From NCBI GenBank assembly GCA_900095095.1, contig FMBT01000315.1, positions 248,001 to 312,000 of the forward strand: a stretch of 64,000 bases of DNA, given 5' to 3'. Shown here piece by piece: positions 21,512 through 31,859 of this stretch. The stretch's first letter is position 1, and each line of letters starts with the position of its first letter. The notes under the pieces are model-generated. The model saw only the letters and a list, made by a program, of their open reading frames with translations. It ran no database searches and was not told the origin of the DNA. A program made the translations under genes and the position numbers. Origin of the DNA: Fragilariopsis cylindrus CCMP1102. Its lineage: Eukaryota; Bacillariophyta; Bacillariophyceae; Bacillariales; Bacillariaceae.

Positions 21512-22272
21512 TCTTATTGTAATGAATGAATGAATCGAATTAGATGATGGAAGGGATTGTGTTGTTTGCTTCGATGATAACAATGTGCAATAGACATATA
21601 ATTCAATTCTTCGTCAAACTTGATAACGACCTCTAAAAACAATGTACAGTTGTTGCTTGTTAATGGCAGAGTACAGTACAGTACAATACTATCAGCTGTT
21701 GATTGATATACAAGGGCAAAATAGCGCCGAACAAATCTTGAAGCGAAGGCTAGGGTCGGTGTTGTGGTGATGTACGGTAATCGCGCAGCAGTTGTGAATA
21801 ATAATGCTTGGTGACTTTCTCGCGAAAGGGTGCGCCATAAACTTATATCGGGAAGTTGAACGGCGATAAAAATATATTGATGCACAAAATACCGTAACAT
21901 ACAGTATGTATGCACACGTAAATAATCTTTGAGACCCTTGAAGTAAGTTGAATGATAAAAACAAAATATTGATTTCCGTAATTCTTTTGCTTGCTTTTTT
22001 GACAAATCATAATATTATGTGTTGAACGTTGAACGACTTCCATCTCAACACTCCAACGCACTACACACTGAGAACCTCATTACATAATTCGCATCTACAC
22101 ACACACACACAGTGACGATCGAGGAAGAATTATATGTACTGGCTGTGTAAACAACAAACGCATTCTCATAAACACCAAAAGAAGATATAGCCAAGCAAAT
22201 AAATAAAGTCAAACTTTCAAGACCAATATATAAGATTATCATATCAAGACAAACAAAGAAAGAAAGGAAACT
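21512..22272. other. Divergent intergenic region
   Basis: Lies between the LRR gene (-) and the membrane protein gene (+). It contains the GTACAGTACAGTAC cluster near 21670 and a (CA)n run near 22097-22111. The ORFs listed by frame on the minus strand overlap one another and have no protein-like features. Confidence 0.4.
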
Positions 22273-22842
22273 ATGGCTATTCTTGTTGAATTCCGAAAAA
22301 GATGGATTCCACTTTTAAAAACTGCAATAGCATCTGGTGCTGATATAGCGGGTGATTATTATTTTTGGATTAAAGTAAAAGAGGAAGCGGACAATGATGC
22401 TGAAAATTTAGAGGTATATAAATTACCATTATATATATTCTTTATTATTTCTTGTATTTTTGGTGGACTCACTATTATTACGTTACTATCAAAAGGTTGT
22501 GGTTGTGGTCCGCAAAATAAAACAAAAGGTGGTGGTACTAAGAACTGTTCATTCTATGGATGTTTGACATTTGCCTGTTGTGTCACTCGACTTAATCAAA
22601 TTCTATCATTAGAAATTTTATTCGAAGATATACCACAATTTATCTTAACAGCATTAGTGACCTACGAAAAAGGATTAATGACACCAGCGGCTGCCTTTAA
22701 TGTAACAACCTCAGGTTTTAATTTTGTCTTCAATATATTTGATATGATGACACCTGATCCTGATGATGATCAAAATGATGATGATGATGATGACAATGAT
22801 GATGGTAAAATGCCTGACGGTAATGTGGAAGCTGAGGCATAA
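22273..22842 (+). CDS. Small multi-pass membrane protein of unknown function
   Basis: Single exon of 189 residues. Order: basic N-terminus, polar segment SGADIAGDYYFWIKV, a clear membrane span LPLYIFFIISCIFGGLTIITLL, a Cys/Gly-rich loop (KGCGCGPQNK) and a second Cys cluster YGCLTFACCV, then LSLEILFEDIPQFILTALVTYE, a probable third span, and an acidic tail of Asp repeats. The E-D-I-P-Q-F segment is reminiscent of the ExxPQ motif in XK-related proteins, but this is weak. The core reads as a coherent protein that is likely conserved in other diatoms; that is inference. No signal peptide is evident. Function unknown. Confidence 0.65.
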   Translation: MAILVEFRKRWIPLLKTAIASGADIAGDYYFWIKVKEEADNDAENLEVYKLPLYIFFIISCIFGGLTIITLLSKGCGCGPQNKTKGGGTKNCSFYGCLTFACCVTRLNQILSLEILFEDIPQFILTALVTYEKGLMTPAAAFNVTTSGFNFVFNIFDMMTPDPDDDQNDDDDDDNDDGKMPDGNVEAEA

Positions 22843-24818
22843 AACAATAATATTACTAAAAAAATCATCGAAGAGAAAAGGAAGGTAGAACAACGAGTAT
22901 TATTTATGTTTCGATAAGAATATAACGACGTGATTTTCTTGATCAGTTCATCATCGCTAGACATGATAAGTTAAGAACGAAAAAAGAGGGAATATGGGAC
23001 ACCAGCGATTGTTTTTAATAGGACAAACATCAAGAATTAATCTTTTATTTGAAACACTACTTGATATATATATATATGATTATGATGAGCCAACCGATAC
23101 TAAAATGGTGATGATGCAGATACTACTAATGCTCTGATACTTCTTATGCTGCTGGTACTAATGATGGTGAGAGGCATGACACAATAATAGTATTCTAAAA
23201 TAAATCATCGAAGACAAAAGGAAAGGAAGGGAGAAAGAAGGAAAATGCAAAAGTACGCATATTATACAGAATCTCTCAGTTATACTAGTCCATCATCGCT
23301 ACCGTATACAATATGGATGGATGGATGGAAGCGACAGGAATTCCTTGCACATTTGATTGTTGATCTTATGACAATTTACTATATTCTTAAATGTAAACTA
23401 ATTTCTATCACTTGTCTTCTTTTATGAATAAAATAGTCACACATGATCATAGTATTAATGTAATGTAGCCTATATACTTTTTTATTCTAGTTTTACGTTT
23501 TCGTTTATCGACTTAAAAGGAATGATACAAGCAATATTCCCTCATTAGAGGTAAATCGACATCGTCGATCCAGTGAAAGAACAATCACGATCCGTGATTA
23601 TTAAGTGGTGTAGCGTACAGTAGTGCCGGCTTGATTTGTCAGTCCACCGGTTGGTAGTAGTAAATGAACATCCACAGCAGAACAACAGTAATCGGCAAAC
23701 TCTCGATCGGATCATCCCATTAAAACGCAACAGAGCTCGAACATACCGTATACCATATCACCTTTTTTTTTTATGATGGGTCCAAAGGTACGGTATGTAG
23801 ACAGGATTGTTTATAATCGAGTATAAAGGTCAAAGATGATTTGACACTTTGTTTCTCTCGTTACTTCGTAATTGCACGGTTTTTTATTGTACACAACCGA
23901 ATCCACCATTATCAAGATATCGTGTATTCACGCCCATTAATTACTCAAGATCAAATCGCCCAATAACGAAGGCTGTTGAAAAAATCCTAGAACAAAATAA
24001 AGAGAGAGAGAGAGAGAGAGAGAGTGAGCAAGAAGAAAAAGATGAGACACGAAATTAAAGATAACAAATATATATATTTCCAGAACACCAGAGTATTGGT
24101 TTCAGGATAACAAACAAAAGCAAAAAAAAACAAAAATTGACACCCCCAGACACGATCTCGAATTTTGTTTTTATGTGGTAAAAAGATTTATTCGAAAAAT
24201 ATTTAGATAAATAAACGGTGACATAGTGGGGGGTAATTAAATATTAATGTGTGTGGAATAGCGACCGGACAAACGTAGATAACAAAATTAAATTTGTTGT
24301 GGTTTACCGATTATTAATACCACAAAGGCAGGCAGTACTATTACGTTCACGTGTGTCGTAGTTTAAATAGATGATGAATTGAAATGAAACAGACAGAAAG
24401 CAACAAACACGTGACAACAAAAATATTAAAAGGAACGAGAGACGGGAAAGAAAATTGCACGTACCATATTATATAATATAATACTAGTACATCGGAAAAG
24501 ACGTCACGTAGGCAGGTATGGCACCGCCAATCTCAGTTGAATTGAATTGAATTGACTTGACTTGACTTGACTTGAATTTGAACAGAGTCAAATCAATGAT
24601 TATCCTCAGACTATAATTTTAGAGCCGTCTTCGTCGTCGATCATATTATGCTATCGTCCCTGGAAAGCAACTGAGATCACACAAACAAACGAGCCAATAT
24701 AAGTATATGATCTTTTAAATTTGATGAGGGATGAAAGATGTGCTGTGATGTGAGGAATGTAATGGTCGTTGACGGCTGGACTTCATGTTTCAATTGAGTA
24801 CGTTTAAAGATTCAATCA

Positions 24819-24862
24819 CGACTCGTACGTTCGACACGCGTGACTCAAAAATCTATTTCTTT
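24819..24862. repeat. Dispersed direct repeat, copy 1
   Basis: A segment starting CGACTCGTACGTTC and ending TGACTCAAAAATCTATTTC recurs with few changes at 28505-28547. Both copies are intergenic. Conserved placement before a gene start (LPMO-like gene here, reductase gene at the second copy) suggests a shared upstream element or a common mobile fragment; neither is shown. Confidence 0.5.
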
Positions 24863-24883
24863 TGTTGATGATTGATACGTAAA

Positions 24884-25013
24884 GTTGATAGCTCACTTAT
24901 TACAGAAATTATGACGGATACAGCATGCTTTTATGTTTTGTTCTAACAGGTAAATTTTGTTGATAGCTCACTTATTACAGAAATTGCGACGGATACAGCA
25001 TGCTTTTATGTTT
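24884..25013. repeat. 55-bp direct duplication upstream of the LPMO-like gene
   Basis: Copies at 24884-24938 and 24959-25013 differ only at the ATTATGACG / ATTGCGACG position. Both start GTTGATAGCTCACTTATTAC and end GCATGCTTTTATGTTT. The second ends 80 bp before the chosen ATG, so the duplication lies in the promoter or leader. Confidence 0.8.
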
Positions 25014-25093
25014 AAAGAAAAAAAACCGAAAACAGTGATTTACATTTGTCTCACAAAATAAAATCGATTCTCTACAGCAAAGTATTGTTAACC

Positions 25094-26577
25094 ATGAAAT
25101 TTATTACACCAGTTCTCATTCTTGTTCTATACGTCACTACGGTAGATGCACACGGCGCAATGAACGAACCTAAAAGACCAGAAGGCATTATCAACATTGC
25201 TTGTCCACGACCGGATGGTGCGCAAGCTAGTCATGATGCCGAATGGAAACAAAAAAATAGCCCAAAATGCTGGGAAGATGGTGAAAGTCTTCACTATGAT
25301 AATCATTGGTAAGTGTTATGTTCATTTAGCTCATATTCTCGTGTGAATGCATCTATATATATGTTAAGATATTACGAAATATGTTTTGATAATGAATCTA
25401 TATAATATATATGTGCAACTCACTTATATTTCCCTCGTAAATTAATTTTGCTGCTAACCAAAGGTTTACTCACGGGACGATGATTGGATGTGAAATTCCT
25501 ACCGGTGTAAATTGTAGTCCAGAAGAAACATGCTGCGAAGATACCATGGCACCAACACTGAAAACTGTAGATCAACTCACATCCAGGTTAGATGAATTTT
25601 TAGATGCAACCAAACAACCAGACGGATCAAACTAAAATCTAAGACGTAGAGTAGAAGCTTCGTCGCTTCTTCAAGACAGTCCATTTCGTATGCATCCATG
25701 GTTTGCTCCTGGACATGCACCTGTTGCCAATTCTTGTGGCGTTCTAGGCGGATGGCAATATGAAAATGCCCGCGACTATGTTGCTGGCCCTAATGATAAC
25801 GCATACGAAGAATATCAGAACAAAACAGGATTATGTTTAAACTGCGTCCTTCCACATGCTAACATGCCGATTCCCGCAGGTACAAAGGGTACAACTGTGC
25901 TACATTCTGATATCAATAAGCGTATGCAAGAGGCATAAGGTGAAAGCTACCGTACTAATGACAATCCTATATGGGAAGCTGGAACTTCTCAAAACGTCTC
26001 ATGGACATTGAGTGCAAACCATGGAGGTGGTTACCAGTTCCGAATCTGCCCCCTTGGACACTTGATGAATAATACGCTCGGTGAAGAATGCTTTCAATCA
26101 CTTGAATTTATAGGAGATACTGCTTGGTTTGAATACAGTACTCTAGAAGATCCCGAAGGTGGCACTGTCCCTTTCACCCCTATTCGTGTGACTGATTCGA
26201 ACACCGAAGGAGTCCTTCCCAAAGGATCTACTTGGACAACAATAGGGCTTCCTGTATGCAACGATTGCTTAGGCGGACATTGTTATCCTGATGCCGATAA
26301 CTGTAAGAAGCCAATGTTTGAAAACGGATTATCGGATGCTGGTTATTGGGGTTACGGTCATGATATAATCGATGGTGAAATTGTTATTAATGGATCGCCA
26401 GCTTTTGTTGATATTGTAGAGAATGGCAAATGGGAAATCGTGGATACTATTAAGGTACCAGATGATATTGAAGAGGGTGACTATGTTCTTTCGTGGCGTT
26501 GGGACAGTGAGAGTACCCCGCAGGTCTGGACATCGTGTGCCGTAGTATCTATTGAGGTCGGGATTAGTAGGAGATAG
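25094..26577 (+). pseudogene. Secreted LPMO-like copper oxidase gene interrupted by two in-frame TAA codons
   Basis: Exon 1 is 25094-25308 and exon 2 starts at 25464, joined in phase 2 over a 155-bp GTAAGT...AAAG intron (junction NH|WFTHGTMIGC). The start at 25094 gives a clean signal peptide ending VDA, leaving His as mature residue 1 (HGAMNEP), as needed for a copper histidine brace. Later motifs are HPWFAPGHAPVANSCGVLGGW, a Cys-rich loop, VSWTLSANHGGGYQFRICP with the likely second brace His, and WRWDSESTPQVWTSCAVVSI. They match a secreted family in algae and oomycetes related to lytic polysaccharide monooxygenases. The frame is broken by TAA at 25633-25635 and 25936-25938 while homology continues on both sides. 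A 92-bp GT-AG intron from about 25588 could remove the first stop; no plausible intron removes the second without losing the GTKGT stretch. Probably a pseudogene. Confidence 0.65.
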
Positions 26578-26834
26578 TTTTTAATATAGAATACTCATAA
26601 TGAAAGAAGATCAACCTACAGTAAAACTTACAATGGAATGTTTGTATCACACTTCTAATAGTCGACGCAAAGCCGAGGTCAACACAAGATATATCTTTTA
26701 AAATCTAAAAGACGATCGTAATACCATTATTTAAAGTCTTGACTAATTTGTTTAATTTTGATGCGTTTGTTTTTTGTGCTATTAGCACTGTAGCGTGTTT
26801 GAAATAGTTGTACGGAGAGTAATTGAATTGTGTA

Positions 26835-28175
26835 TTAGCTCTTTTTGTCATTGCCTGGAACTATAGACTCGGCGGGAATTACTGATTCTGCATAAATAAT
26901 GCCTATGTTTCTTTCCAATGTAGTATGGATTGATCGTGGATCCCTTTCAAATTCAAACGTAATTAGGTCACCAGGATACGACAATGTAATTTGTCCCTGT
27001 CTAATTTGATTATATTCTTGATCTTTTTCCATGGCTTTGTTTTTGGTAACAATTGTGTCCCGTAATCTCGTTCGAATAAACGAGTTCTCCTCCAATTGAG
27101 ATCTTGTAAGGTCTTTGCTTAGACTAGGGTCTTGTGTTGGCAATTCATCGCTATCATTATCACTGGTAATTGAATCACAATGAGTGTCAATGAAGCAGCA
27201 TGCATGGAAATGATGAATAGTTTGTCGTGGAGACCACGAACCAGGATTACCTGTGTACCACTTCGTTAGAACATGTTCTGACACCCGAATGCTCCCATTT
27301 GAAATTTTATCGCCACATATACGGCATTTTGCTTTTCCGGTAGAGGCAGGAGCGGCGAAAAATGCTCCACTGATAGAAGAGTAGCCATCTTCCGCTCTTG
27401 AGATTTCTCCATTAGCTTTGAGCAAATCAAAATCGGCCACTACAGAGTTGAAGGCATATTTCTTCATCTTTTTCAACTCTTTCTTTTCATGTTCCAATGC
27501 AACTGCATCCTTTTTTTTCGTCAATTCATCACTGTATACATATGAAGGATCACGTATATTGATAACCTCCCGATAATTTAGTTTGGATGGTTTGTTTGGA
27601 TCAACACACTGAAAGAACGACATTACCTTGTTTTCAAGTACTTCTCTCTTCCCGGTTGCTTTTCCTAATTCATTCAACTTCACAAGTTTCTGAACATCCC
27701 TATAAGAGAGAGTTGTAGTTCCATTTAGAATGTTGGCTCTTGCTATATGATGAACAGCAATTTCTTCTTTTCTTGTTCGTCTTAATACATTATTGTGGGA
27801 GCGATTAGCCGTCCGCTTAATCATTATAGTCTCAGCATATGGTCGAAGGTTTTTTCGTTTTGACCACATGGACTCTGATAGAATATTTGATACGGCCGTT
27901 GATTTTTTGCCGTCATCGATAGATATATTAAATACATGAGGATAGTGAAATTGTTTTCTGCCCAATTCTACTCGATATCTATCCCATCCCATATTCACAA
28001 TTGTAGAATTCTTCTCGTTCGAAGAATCATCACCTTTTTTCTGGAAATCTACACTCGTGCTATGAAAGAGCATTTGTCGGATCTTGGTACTATATGGAAT
28101 AGTAGCTTTCAGATGTGACGAGAAGAATCGAATAACCGACGGCAGTATTTTTCTTAGATGAATCTTCGTCATCAT
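26835..28175 (-). CDS. Hypothetical protein with a PARP-type zinc finger
   Basis: Single exon, 446 residues. The first 130 residues are basic and without recognised domains. The one recognisable element is near residues 283-330: KCRICGDKISNGSIRVSEH, then WYTGNPGSW, then HHFHACCFID. The C-x2-C ... H-x2-C spacing with a Lys-Ile, a Gly and an Arg at the usual places and a terminal Phe after the last Cys matches the zf-PARP (PF00645) pattern that binds DNA breaks and nicks. No PARP catalytic domain, ligase or helicase is present. The C-terminus is Lys/Glu-rich. DNA binding is inferred from the finger only. The gene converges on the LPMO-like gene and diverges from the reductase gene. Confidence 0.62.
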   Translation of the reverse strand: MMTKIHLRKILPSVIRFFSSHLKATIPYSTKIRQMLFHSTSVDFQKKGDDSSNEKNSTIVNMGWDRYRVELGRKQFHYPHVFNISIDDGKKSTAVSNILSESMWSKRKNLRPYAETIMIKRTANRSHNNVLRRTRKEEIAVHHIARANILNGTTTLSYRDVQKLVKLNELGKATGKREVLENKVMSFFQCVDPNKPSKLNYREVINIRDPSYVYSDELTKKKDAVALEHEKKELKKMKKYAFNSVVADFDLLKANGEISRAEDGYSSISGAFFAAPASTGKAKCRICGDKISNGSIRVSEHVLTKWYTGNPGSWSPRQTIHHFHACCFIDTHCDSITSDNDSDELPTQDPSLSKDLTRSQLEENSFIRTRLRDTIVTKNKAMEKDQEYNQIRQGQITLSYPGDLITFEFERDPRSIHTTLERNIGIIYAESVIPAESIVPGNDKKS

Positions 28176-28695
28176 TGCTTTTTTCGTCTAGTAATATGAA
28201 AATAGTTGGGTTTGCTCAATGAAGTAGGACCAACTTGTATTCTATTTTATTCTGACACAAAGTATCCATGTAGGTTTTCACTTGTTGCACCTTGTGTAGA
28301 TCTACGTGAAGTAGATTTCGGTGCAGGGACCACTTTAGTGATGTGAAGTGAACGGAACGCTTGCTTTTTAATTTTTTTTTTCAAATTTTAATAAAATTGG
28401 GATTTAGTGAGCAAAGATTTGCTTCATGAACATAATATCATTCAAAGAAGGTATCTTTTCCGTTTTACGGGTACTCTTCAACAATACACATTTATGGCTG
28501 TTGACGACTCATACGTTCCGCGTGACTCAAAAATCTATTTTCTTTTTGATTTGTTCCATTCATTGCATTCATTCTAAAAAATAAGCAACGCAATCGCTGA
28601 CTAGCCAACCCCAATGATCGTTTAGTATCCTCGATTCCATTTTTAAAAAACGACGAAATACTGTAGTTTAAGTAAATAGTATTTTGCCTAGTATC
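28176..28695. other. Divergent intergenic region
   Basis: Lies between the zinc-finger gene (-) and the reductase gene (+). It has a pair of near-palindromic stretches around 28290-28325 (GTAGATCTACGTGAAGTAGA) and the second copy of the dispersed repeat at 28505-28547. No gene is supported. Confidence 0.45.
28505..28547. repeat. Dispersed direct repeat, copy 2
   Basis: Near-identical to 24819-24862, in the same orientation: CGACTCATACGTTC followed by CGCGTGACTCAAAAATCTAT. This copy lacks three bases in the middle. Confidence 0.5.
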
Positions 28696-30087
28696 ATGAG
28701 TATGAGTATTGAAGAAGATGAGCAGCAGGAATACATATTTCATCAACAATTAACATTGATTATTATTGGATTATCACCAATAATTTTTTTCGTTCTATTA
28801 TGTTTTCGTGTACCAACCTATGGAAAACATATCGATAATATTGCACCATTATCATCATCCACATCATCGTCATCAACATCATCATCGTCAACAACAAAGA
28901 ATAATAATAATACTATGTCGTCCGATGCTGATGCTACTACGGACACTAAACACAACACGGCGTTGCCATCATCATCATCACCAACATCGTCAACGTTACG
29001 ACAACGACGAAAAAGCAACAGCAATAACCATGATGATGCTGTGAACGAGGAGGAGGAAGAAGAACCGCAAAAACAAAAGAAACAAAAACGACATTGGTTA
29101 GGACCATTAATACCATCCAAATTAGCATGGTTTTTGTTTGAATCACCCTGTTGGATATGGGTACTAGTTTGTTGTTTATACGACTGTCATAATAATAATA
29201 ATAATATAAAGAATGTAAGCGATGCTACATTTGTTTCTGGACTACTAGTATTACCATTCAAAAATCAACTATTATTAGGTTGGTTCTTTTTTCATTATAT
29301 ATATCGATCAATACTATATCCATTCATGATGACAACAACGATAACACCGTCAACACCGTCATCAACAACAGCAACACTGTCAATGAATAATAAGAAAGCA
29401 GCTGGTGGTAGTAGTGGTGGTGGTATTCCATTTGGTATAGCTTTTATGGCTTTCCTATACTGTTTTATTAATGGATATTTACAATCCAAATATTTAACAA
29501 GATTGTATGTTTACGATAGCAAATACAATAGCAGCAGTAGCAGCAGTAATACTAAAACTAATATTATATCAAACTATAATTTTGAGTTTGGTATAGTATT
29601 GATTATAATTGGTTTTAGTATTGTTTTTACATCGGATCGAATATTATTAAACCTTAAAAAACAACAATTGAGGAAGAAAAGGATGGTAACTACTACTACT
29701 TCAACGTCTAAGAAGAACAACAACAACAATAGTAACAACAATAACAAGAATAGTCATACTAGTCATTATTCAATACCATATGGTGGTTTATTTTATTTGG
29801 TGAGTTCACCACATTATTTCGGTGAATTATTGGAATGGATTGGTTTTTGTATTGCATCCAATTATTCTTTATGTAGTTCAAGTTTTGTGGTATGGACCGC
29901 CGCAAATCTAATACCACGATCCATACATACACATAATTGGTATAAAAATACATTTCAAAATGATAATCATCACCATGATTCTAATAATAATGATGATGTT
30001 GTTGATGATGATGATGAAGATTGGGTGGTTGTTGATGTTAATTATTCTGATTTAAATCGAAAAGCTATTATACCATTCATTCTGTAG
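28696..30087 (+). CDS. 3-oxo-5-alpha-steroid 4-dehydrogenase (SRD5A/DET2 family)
   Basis: The reading frame is open from 28684, but its first ATG is at 28696, giving 463 residues in one exon. Membrane segments alternate with Ser/Asn/Thr inserts. Family landmarks are YGKH near the N-terminus, WLGPLIPSKLAWFLFESP, LLGWFFFHYIYRSILYP, IPFGIAFMAFLYCFINGYLQ, FGIVLIIIGF, the NADPH-binding YSIPYGGLFYLVSSPHYFGE followed by LLEWIGF, and a C-terminal RKAIIPFIL close to the usual RKALIPF ending. These fit microsomal steroid 5-alpha-reductases, which reduce the delta-4 double bond of 3-oxo-steroids with NADPH in the endoplasmic reticulum; in algae the substrate is probably a sterol intermediate. An acidic insert (VVDDDDEDWVV) lies just before the terminal motif. 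Confidence 0.88.
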   Translation: MSMSIEEDEQQEYIFHQQLTLIIIGLSPIIFFVLLCFRVPTYGKHIDNIAPLSSSTSSSSTSSSSTTKNNNNTMSSDADATTDTKHNTALPSSSSPTSSTLRQRRKSNSNNHDDAVNEEEEEEPQKQKKQKRHWLGPLIPSKLAWFLFESPCWIWVLVCCLYDCHNNNNNIKNVSDATFVSGLLVLPFKNQLLLGWFFFHYIYRSILYPFMMTTTITPSTPSSTTATLSMNNKKAAGGSSGGGIPFGIAFMAFLYCFINGYLQSKYLTRLYVYDSKYNSSSSSSNTKTNIISNYNFEFGIVLIIIGFSIVFTSDRILLNLKKQQLRKKRMVTTTTSTSKKNNNNNSNNNNKNSHTSHYSIPYGGLFYLVSSPHYFGELLEWIGFCIASNYSLCSSSFVVWTAANLIPRSIHTHNWYKNTFQNDNHHHDSNNNDDVVDDDDEDWVVVDVNYSDLNRKAIIPFIL

Positions 30088-30831
30088 AAGGTTCCTAAAA
30101 TTAAAACTAAAAACACCTTCATCTTTATCACACTTCCTACCTACGTCAAAAAAAGAAGAACGGGTGCTTTTGTGTCTGCATATGTGAGATGCACTTGCTT
30201 ATCAAGGTCCTCTCATTTGGGATACATAGATAGAGAGGACAAAGTAAGGACAGGTATGTATGTTGTACTAAAGTACACTAAATTGATTGATCAGGTTCTT
30301 CAAAATCAACCTGTCGTGTTGTTGATCGATCGATCGATCGATCAATTGACTTTCCCTGATGACCAACCGGTATTGTTACTGCTGGGTGCAAGTTTGAACT
30401 GATTCATTCGGTGCAATATATACATTGTGATGCCTAACTAAACTAACTAACTTCGACGGGGGGAAAATAGCAATATCCATCCATCCATCCAGCGTTGGTC
30501 GATCTACAGCAGCAGCAGCTGTACAGGTACCAGTTACGGATCGTGAAAGAAATATGTGTTCTTTTGACAATCACATGTCCCTTCTTCCCACACAACACAA
30601 CCTGTTACTTTTGTGCAGCAGTTTTTTGTGACTAGTAGCTAAATTATCAATAGATCGGTATAAAATCTCAAATCCTTTTTCAGTTAATCCATCCTCAGAG
30701 GCTGTTGCAATAATCATAAATCACCATCCTCAATAATTTCTTTTAATTCTATTTTCCACATTGACGATAACGACGACGACGACGACGACGACAATGATGA
30801 GGATTATGATCTGTCAGAATCAAAATCAATA
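30088..30831. other. Intergenic region
   Basis: Contains a (GATC)n run around 30326-30341, CATCCATCCATCC at 30478-30490, and a (GAC)n run at 30773-30793. The frame of the next ORF stays open up to 30688, so part of this stretch may be coding. Nothing else is recognised. Confidence 0.4.
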
Positions 30832-31254
30832 ATGTCATTGAATTTCAATAATGACGATGATGATGATGATGATGATGATATAAATTCCTGGTATACAATA
30901 TTGGGTGGATTTGTAAATACGGAATATGTCTCCACCACTTCCTCCTCATCATTGTTTTTCGACAGTGGTAGAAATGAATCAGTATTATTAGAAGAATACC
31001 TTTGCCGTTGCTGCTGCTGCTGCTGCTGCCATGGCGTAGAGGATGATGTAGATGATGATGTAGATGATGATGAAGATGATGATCTTGATGAAGTAGTTTG
31101 CCGTTGTTGCTGCTGCTGCCATGGCGTAGAGGATGATGAAAAAGATGATGTAGATGATGAAAAAGATGATGGCAGTGATGAAGTAGATGAAGTAGAATGT
31201 GATGTAAATGAGCTGCCAATAATTAGCAATCATAAAGAAGATCAATACGTGTAA
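30832..31254 (+). CDS. Low-complexity acidic ORF, coding status uncertain
   Basis: An ATG-started 140-residue frame, open upstream to 30688. It starts MSLNFNNDDDDDDDD, then INSWYTILGGFVNTEYV, and has two copies of a Cys-run plus HGVEDD unit followed by acidic repeats. The opposite strand has an equally long Ser/Gln-rich frame (30804-31229) that lacks any ATG. The ordinary segment INSWYTILGGFVNTEYV and the presence of an ATG favour the plus strand, but the Cys runs are simply the (TGC)n phase of the repeat. It could be an exon of a gene with undetected exons, or non-coding repeat DNA. No family is recognised. Confidence 0.3.
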   Translation: MSLNFNNDDDDDDDDDINSWYTILGGFVNTEYVSTTSSSSLFFDSGRNESVLLEEYLCRCCCCCCCHGVEDDVDDDVDDDEDDDLDEVVCRCCCCCHGVEDDEKDDVDDEKDDGSDEVDEVECDVNELPIISNHKEDQYV

Positions 31255-31859
31255 TAGTATTAGCCGCATATTTGTTGTTTTTTTGTTCTGACAATTAAAT
31301 GCCAGATTCTATTTGAAGTTAGGTGGTAGCATATGTTGTCCTCATCAAGGTTTGTGATCGTCAACAGTCGTCGTCGTCGTTCGTCTTTTCTTTGTCAAAA
31401 GATAATCACATATCATCGCATCCTCAGATCTGCGATGGCGAGATCGATGATGAGATCTTTCTTGATACTGTATTTGTTGATTAATTCACGCGTGACTTGG
31501 AAGTACAGAATTAGTTCGAAAGTTCATTATTGCTTTGTTCGTTCTTAGGTTATGAGATTAAGAAAAAATGTGAACATAACGTACATACTAAGAACCGCAC
31601 AAAAAATGAGGAGCACGAGGGAAAACGGTGTTTTTTAATTAGATTTATTTTTCGAAACCTGTGTCCAGCAACGCAACAAGGGCGCAATGTATGGCGCAAG
31701 GGCTACCACCAACTTTTTTGTTAGCTAAGGCTTGTTGGTGGACTTTGACCATGGCACAAGCAAACAACAAACAGCAAAACAACTAACAAACGACACATAT
31801 AGTATTCATTCTTTCCTTATTATTACAAAACAAAGAAACAAACAAACAAACGAGCAACC
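31255..31859. other. Intergenic region upstream of eIF3i
   Basis: Holds the promoter and leader of the eIF3i gene. It includes a (CGT)n run near 31368-31382 and a CACGCGTGACT segment near 31488-31498 that resembles the core of the dispersed repeats at 24819 and 28505. The ORFs here are not protein-like. Confidence 0.4.

Larger units (their letters stand above)
22843..25093. other. 2.2-kb intergenic region with simple repeats
   Basis: No supported gene. It has a (TA)n run near 23066-23078, a GGATGGATGG run at 23312-23329, an inverted pair CATACCGTA/TACGGTATG near 23742 and 23789, a (GA)n run at 24001-24024, and TTGACTTGACTTGAC repeats near 24553-24575. A 44-bp segment at 24819-24862 recurs near 28505, and a 55-bp direct duplication is at 24884-25013; both are annotated separately. 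The small ORFs here are compositional. Confidence 0.5.

Noticed and set aside
25633-25938. TAA reassigned to an amino acid, as in some ciliates
   Set aside because: Other genes in the window end normally in TAA (Alb3, DcpS), so the stops in the LPMO-like gene are read as real interruptions.
30804-31229. Minus-strand Ser/Gln-rich frame
   Set aside because: It has no ATG anywhere and begins right after a stop, so it cannot be a stand-alone gene; kept only as a possible exon in the discussion.
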